Assembly (NCBI GenBank): GCA_934394855.1
Contig: CAKRRH010000006.1
Coordinates: forward strand, 1-64,000
Reading direction: 5' to 3'
DNA: 64,000 bases
DNA from: an uncultured Eubacteriales bacterium
Lineage (GTDB): Bacteria > Bacillota > Clostridia > Oscillospirales > Acutalibacteraceae
Shown: positions 60,946-64,000 of the stretch, piece after piece
Numbering within the stretch: the first letter of the stretch is position 1
Layout: every line of letters begins with the position of its first letter
Program-made: the position numbers and the translations under genes
Notes under the pieces: generated by a model
What the model saw: the letters and a program-made list of their open reading frames with translations, nothing else
Database searches by the model: none
Told to the model about the DNA's origin: nothing

Positions 60946-61671
60946 TCAAATCAGCCGCCGATAGAGGTTGGAACGCCCCTTTTTGCCGATTAACTTTACG
61001 ATGTTGCAGTCACGGAATGTATATAAAATCAGCCTTGCGCAGTCGGCGGAGATGTTCAGCGATTTTGCAAGGTCTGCGGCTGTAAATTCGTCCGAATTTT
61101 CGGGCAAAAATATATCATAGTCGGCAAGTGAATTAAAATATATTTCATCAAGCAGCTCGGTCGGATATTTTTCCGTCCGCAAAAAGCCTTTTCTTGATTT
61201 TTTTCGTGAGCAGCTTTTTCTGAATTCGTCGGTGTTTATCATCATGGCACAGACGGACAGGTTATCGTTGTCAATGAACTCACGGATTTTGTAAAGCTCG
61301 TCAAAAAGCGAATATATGTCGCCGTGCTTCGGGCTTTTTCTCTTTGAAACGACACCGTCGTCGTTCACCGTGTAAACAATCGTGTTCACTGAAATCGGAT
61401 AAACAACGGTCACTCGGACATTCGGAAGATAATCGTGCAATTTATTTTTCAGCCGTTCAAACGAGCGCGTCTGAATCTCGATTATGCCATGCTCCCCGAC
61501 AATGTCAGCAACATAGTCGCCCACACCCGTTTCGTGGTTTGCGACATATTCGTCAAAATACAGCTTTAGGGTTGCGTGAACCGATTTTTCGCCCATTGTG
61601 CCGATTCCGTTAATATTTCTGCCGTTCGTTCTCACTTCGTCACAGCATTGTAAAAAGCGTTGCTTATCCAT
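60946..61671 (-). CDS. Predicted PD-(D/E)XK nuclease-like protein with winged-helix tail
   Basis: A 241-residue protein. Residues about 25-100 have a nuclease-like order: GEKSVHATLKLYF, then GDYVADIVGEHGIIEIQT and RLKNKL. This matches the E...D...E-x-K/Q core of PD-(D/E)XK enzymes, with E-x-Q in place of E-x-K. I recall a conserved bacterial family with the same LIEIQT-x-x-F line. The C-terminal region (about 180-241; FTAADLAKSLNISADCARLILYT, quoted in part) looks like a winged helix. The ATG at 61671 follows GAAGGA. No restriction or defence genes lie nearby, so the role is open. Confidence 0.6.
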   Translation of the reverse strand: MDKQRFLQCCDEVRTNGRNINGIGTMGEKSVHATLKLYFDEYVANHETGVGDYVADIVGEHGIIEIQTRSFERLKNKLHDYLPNVRVTVVYPISVNTIVYTVNDDGVVSKRKSPKHGDIYSLFDELYKIREFIDNDNLSVCAMMINTDEFRKSCSRKKSRKGFLRTEKYPTELLDEIYFNSLADYDIFLPENSDEFTAADLAKSLNISADCARLILYTFRDCNIVKLIGKKGRSNLYRRLI

Positions 61672-61692
61672 AATAATATAATTCCTTCTCGT

Positions 61693-61746
61693 TAAAATTC
61701 CCCTTTTATTAGAAAATGAGTCTAACAAAAGGGGAATTAAAATTTA
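61693..61746 (-). terminator. Terminator between citrate synthase and the nuclease-like gene
   Basis: AATTCCCCTTTT.TTAGA pairs with TCTAA.AAAAGGGGAATT, then TTTAA. Long stem with an 8-base loop. Confidence 0.8.
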
Positions 61747-61750
61747 TCTT

Positions 61751-63133
61751 TTATCTGTTTGAAAGGTCAACATAATCACGCTTCGGCTGAACCGATTTAT
61801 ATGCCGGGCGAATGATTTTGCTTGCATTGATAAGCTCTTCCATTCTGTGTGCGCTCCAGCCCGAAATTCGAGCCATTGCAAACAGCGGAGTATATAATTC
61901 ATGCGGCAGACCGAGCATATCATAAACAAAGCCGCTGTAAAAGTCAACATTTGCGCTGACGCCTTTATACATCTTGCGTTCGTCCGCAATGATTTTCGGC
62001 GCTAACTGCTCAACGAGCGAATAGAGCTTATATTCCTTGTCAAGTCCCTTTTCTTCGGACAGCGAATGAACAAATGAACGGAAAATCGTTGCACGGGGGT
62101 CTGAAATCGAATATACCGCATGACCGATTCCGTAGATAAGTCCTGCTTTGTCAAAGGCTTCTTTGTGGAGAATCTTTTTGAGATAATCTGCAACCTCTTC
62201 TTCGTCTCCCCAGTCCTTGACATTCTCTTTGATATCATTGAACATTGCGCATACTTTAATGTTTGCGCCGCCGTGCTTCGGACCCTTCAGTGAACCGAGG
62301 GCTGCGGCGATTGCGGAATATGTGTCGGTGCCCGATGACGATACAACATGAGTTGTAAAGGTCGAGTTATTACCGCCGCCGTGTTCGGCATGAAGCACAA
62401 GCGCCAAATCGAGGATCTTCGCTTCAAGCTCGGTATATTTGCTGTCAAGGCGGAGCATATGAAGAATATTCTCTGCGGTAGAAAGCGACGGATCCGGCTC
62501 ATGAATGAAGAAGCTCTGATGATTGCAAAGATAATAGTTATAGGAATGATAGCCGTAAACCGACATCAGGGGGAATGTTGCGATAAGCTGGAGGCATTGA
62601 CGCAAAACATTCGGAATCGAGGTGTCGTTCGGGTTGTTGTCATATGAATAGAGCGTCAAAACGCTTCTTGCAAGCGAATTCATCATGTCGGTCGAGGGTG
62701 CTTTCATAATGATGTCGCGAACAAATGAATCGGGCAATGAGCGGTAGCCGGCAAGAGTCGCTTTGAATTCTTCGAGCTCAGCCGCCGTCGGCAGTTCGCC
62801 GAAAAGCAAAAGATAGGTGATCTCTTCAAAGCCGAAACGCTTGTCTTTGATAAATCCCGCAACCAACTGCTCAATGTCATATCCTCGGTAATAGAGCTTG
62901 CCGACGCACGGCACCTCTTCACCGTTTACGATCTCTTTTGATTTGATCTCCGAAATCTCGGTAAGACCTGTCAAAACGCCTTTTCCGTTAAGGTCGCGAA
63001 GTCCTCTGTTTACCTTATGCTCAACATAAAGCTGCGGGTCGATTTTGTTATCCGCAATGCAAAGCTCGGCATATTTCTTGATTTGCGGTGTGATTTCGGA
63101 ATAGTCCTTTGTAGTGCTTCCGTATAGGTTCAT
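61751..63133 (-). CDS. gltA: Citrate synthase
   Basis: Condenses oxaloacetate and acetyl-CoA. The 460-residue type found in many Clostridia has GKLYYRGYDIEQLV, the catalytic histidine region LHAEHGGGNNSTFTTHVVSS, and GIGHAVYSISDPRA with a second histidine. The N-terminal extension of about 60 residues is normal for this branch. A Re-type enzyme is excluded because that belongs to a different family. It has its own site upstream (AAGAAGGTAG). Confidence 0.95.
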   Translation of the reverse strand: MNLYGSTTKDYSEITPQIKKYAELCIADNKIDPQLYVEHKVNRGLRDLNGKGVLTGLTEISEIKSKEIVNGEEVPCVGKLYYRGYDIEQLVAGFIKDKRFGFEEITYLLLFGELPTAAELEEFKATLAGYRSLPDSFVRDIIMKAPSTDMMNSLARSVLTLYSYDNNPNDTSIPNVLRQCLQLIATFPLMSVYGYHSYNYYLCNHQSFFIHEPDPSLSTAENILHMLRLDSKYTELEAKILDLALVLHAEHGGGNNSTFTTHVVSSSGTDTYSAIAAALGSLKGPKHGGANIKVCAMFNDIKENVKDWGDEEEVADYLKKILHKEAFDKAGLIYGIGHAVYSISDPRATIFRSFVHSLSEEKGLDKEYKLYSLVEQLAPKIIADERKMYKGVSANVDFYSGFVYDMLGLPHELYTPLFAMARISGWSAHRMEELINASKIIRPAYKSVQPKRDYVDLSNR

Positions 63134-63228
63134 GTTTGATCTACCTTCTTTCCGTTAATAAGCTATATATTATAATCTATGATACATCATTTGTTGTAAA
63201 ATTTGGTTAATTAGTTGTGAATTTCAAA

Positions 63229-64000
63229 TTACACAACCGAAAATTCCTTGTCGTTTTCGGTCGCTTTTTCATCATTTTTTGCCGATTCGTCAATCATTTT
63301 CTGTTCAAGATTTGACTTTGCGTTTGAGAGCATGAGCTTCAGTCTGTTTTCCTGATTGATTACCGTTGCGCCTGCGTCATAGTCGATCGCCACGATATTA
63401 ACGCCCTCATGGCGCTCCTTGATCGGCTTCATCATGCCTTTTCCTGCAATATGATTCGGCAGACAGCCGAACGGCTGAGTGCAGACAATGTTGTCAACGC
63501 CCATGTGTATCAGTTCAAGCATTTCGGCGCAAAGCAGCCAGCCTTCGCCCATTTTCGTGCCGTGGCTGATATATCCGTCAACGAGCTCGGTGGTTTTTGA
63601 AAACAGCGTCATCGGATTAAAGTCGCTGTTTTCCTTGATTATGTCGATTATGTCTTTGGTCTTGTTCAGGAATATTTTATAAAGAAATTTGCTTCCGAAC
63701 GCACGAAGCTTGCCTGTGCCGTAAAGCTGTGTATCATATATTCCGTTTACAAGGCAGTAAAGACAAAAGTCCATCAGTCCGGGAACGACGACCTCTGCAC
63801 CCTCCGACAAGAGGAATTTTTCGAGATTGTTGTTGCCGAGCGGAGAATATTTTACAAATATTTCGCCGACAACTCCGACCTTTACCTTTTTAACATTCGT
63901 TTTCGGAATTTTTGCAAAATCCTTAACGATTGCGGTGTAATTTTGCTTAATATGACCGTAGTTGAGCGCACCGGTATCATTCATTTCCGCAACAAGTCTG
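63229..64000 (-). CDS. 2-hydroxyacyl-CoA dehydratase/activase-type protein, C-terminal part
   Basis: The gene runs off the right edge; at least 256 residues of the C-terminal end are seen. The frame stays open past the ATG at 63984 to the window end. GVVGEIFVKYSPLGNNNLEKFL, quoted here in part (GEIFVKYSPLGN), and CTQPFGCLPNHIAGKG match the C-terminal domain of the very large proteins that fuse an HgdC-like activase to a dehydratase-like part. The conserved cysteines CTQPFGC could hold an iron-sulfur cluster. The tail after about residue 225 is charged and low in complexity. Function uncertain. Confidence 0.8.
   Translation of the reverse strand, partial: RLVAEMNDTGALNYGHIKQNYTAIVKDFAKIPKTNVKKVKVGVVGEIFVKYSPLGNNNLEKFLLSEGAEVVVPGLMDFCLYCLVNGIYDTQLYGTGKLRAFGSKFLYKIFLNKTKDIIDIIKENSDFNPMTLFSKTTELVDGYISHGTKMGEGWLLCAEMLELIHMGVDNIVCTQPFGCLPNHIAGKGMMKPIKERHEGVNIVAIDYDAGATVINQENRLKLMLSNAKSNLEQKMIDESAKNDEKATENDKEFSVV

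Noticed and set aside
1..64000. CRISPR arrays, prophage, insertion sequences, tRNA or rRNA genes
   Set aside because: No direct-repeat array, transposase, integrase or phage structural gene, and no tRNA or rRNA signature was found by reading both strands; short tRNAs could still be missed by eye.

Overview
The window looks like core chromosome from a spore-forming, Gram-positive Clostridia member, most likely the Ruminococcaceae/Oscillospiraceae group. This is inferred from a sigma-G gene next to a BofC-like gene, a SpoVAF germination protein, strong GGAGG-type ribosome binding sites, several TTG/GTG starts, pyruvate:ferredoxin oxidoreductase, T-box and TPP leaders, and the gene contents as a whole. 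No rRNA, tRNA, CRISPR array or insertion sequence was seen.

Layout. 1-1.6 kb: guaB (minus) with two palindromes behind it. 1.9-8.0 kb (plus): rlmB, a large protein that looks like a P-type ATPase with its catalytic motifs lost, an LCP-like protein without the usual arginines, a DivIVA-like coiled coil and an orphan fumarase beta-type subunit. 8.1-9.0 kb: TPP riboswitch and thiT. 9.1-17.7 kb (minus): a complete arginine cluster argG-argH-(YcxB-like)-argC-argJ-argB-argD-argF. 18.0-20.3 kb (minus): birA-bioY behind a BirA-box-like dyad. 20.5-23.4 kb (plus): racE, ywiB, argS. 23.8-27.3 kb: nrdR, rpmG, a secE with four extra membrane segments, nusG, rplK, rplA; rplJ/rplL do not follow. 27.4-29.8 kb: amino-acid ABC transporter. 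29.9-32.9 kb (minus): rsmA, two unknown genes, rsmE. 33.0-37.0 kb (plus): dCMP deaminase, metG, tatD, HD nucleotidase.

37.1-39.3 kb is the only clearly accessory stretch: AT-rich, minus strand, small membrane proteins and one soluble protein, separated by start-less coding tails that begin at similar GC-rich hairpins. It resembles a store of orphan toxin C-termini with immunity genes. 39.3-41.9 kb (minus): sigG, an AGCS symporter, a BofC-like protein. 42.1-44.7 kb: PBP1A (plus). 44.9-48.4 kb: PFOR (minus). 48.6-52.4 kb: a T-box with a probable Asp specifier, hisS, a hairpin-rich gap, aspS. 52.4-58.3 kb (minus): the cell-shape locus mreB-mreC-mreD-mrdA-minD-mgsA. 58.5-59.9 kb: SpoVAF (plus). 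59.9-64 kb (minus): a membrane protein behind a structured leader with terminator, a nuclease-like protein, citrate synthase, and the C-terminal part of a 2-hydroxyacyl-CoA dehydratase/activase-type protein that runs off the right edge.

The arginine cluster can run the whole glutamate-to-arginine route, because ArgJ is of the autoprocessing type that recycles the acetyl group. ThiT and BioY are vitamin uptake components under TPP and probable BirA control. The wall and shape genes (PBP1A, PBP2, MreBCD, MinD), the translation genes and the sporulation genes are otherwise standard. The least ordinary items are the degenerate P-type ATPase/LCP pair, the enlarged SecE, the leader at 60.7-60.9 kb, the palindrome family and the 37-39 kb array.
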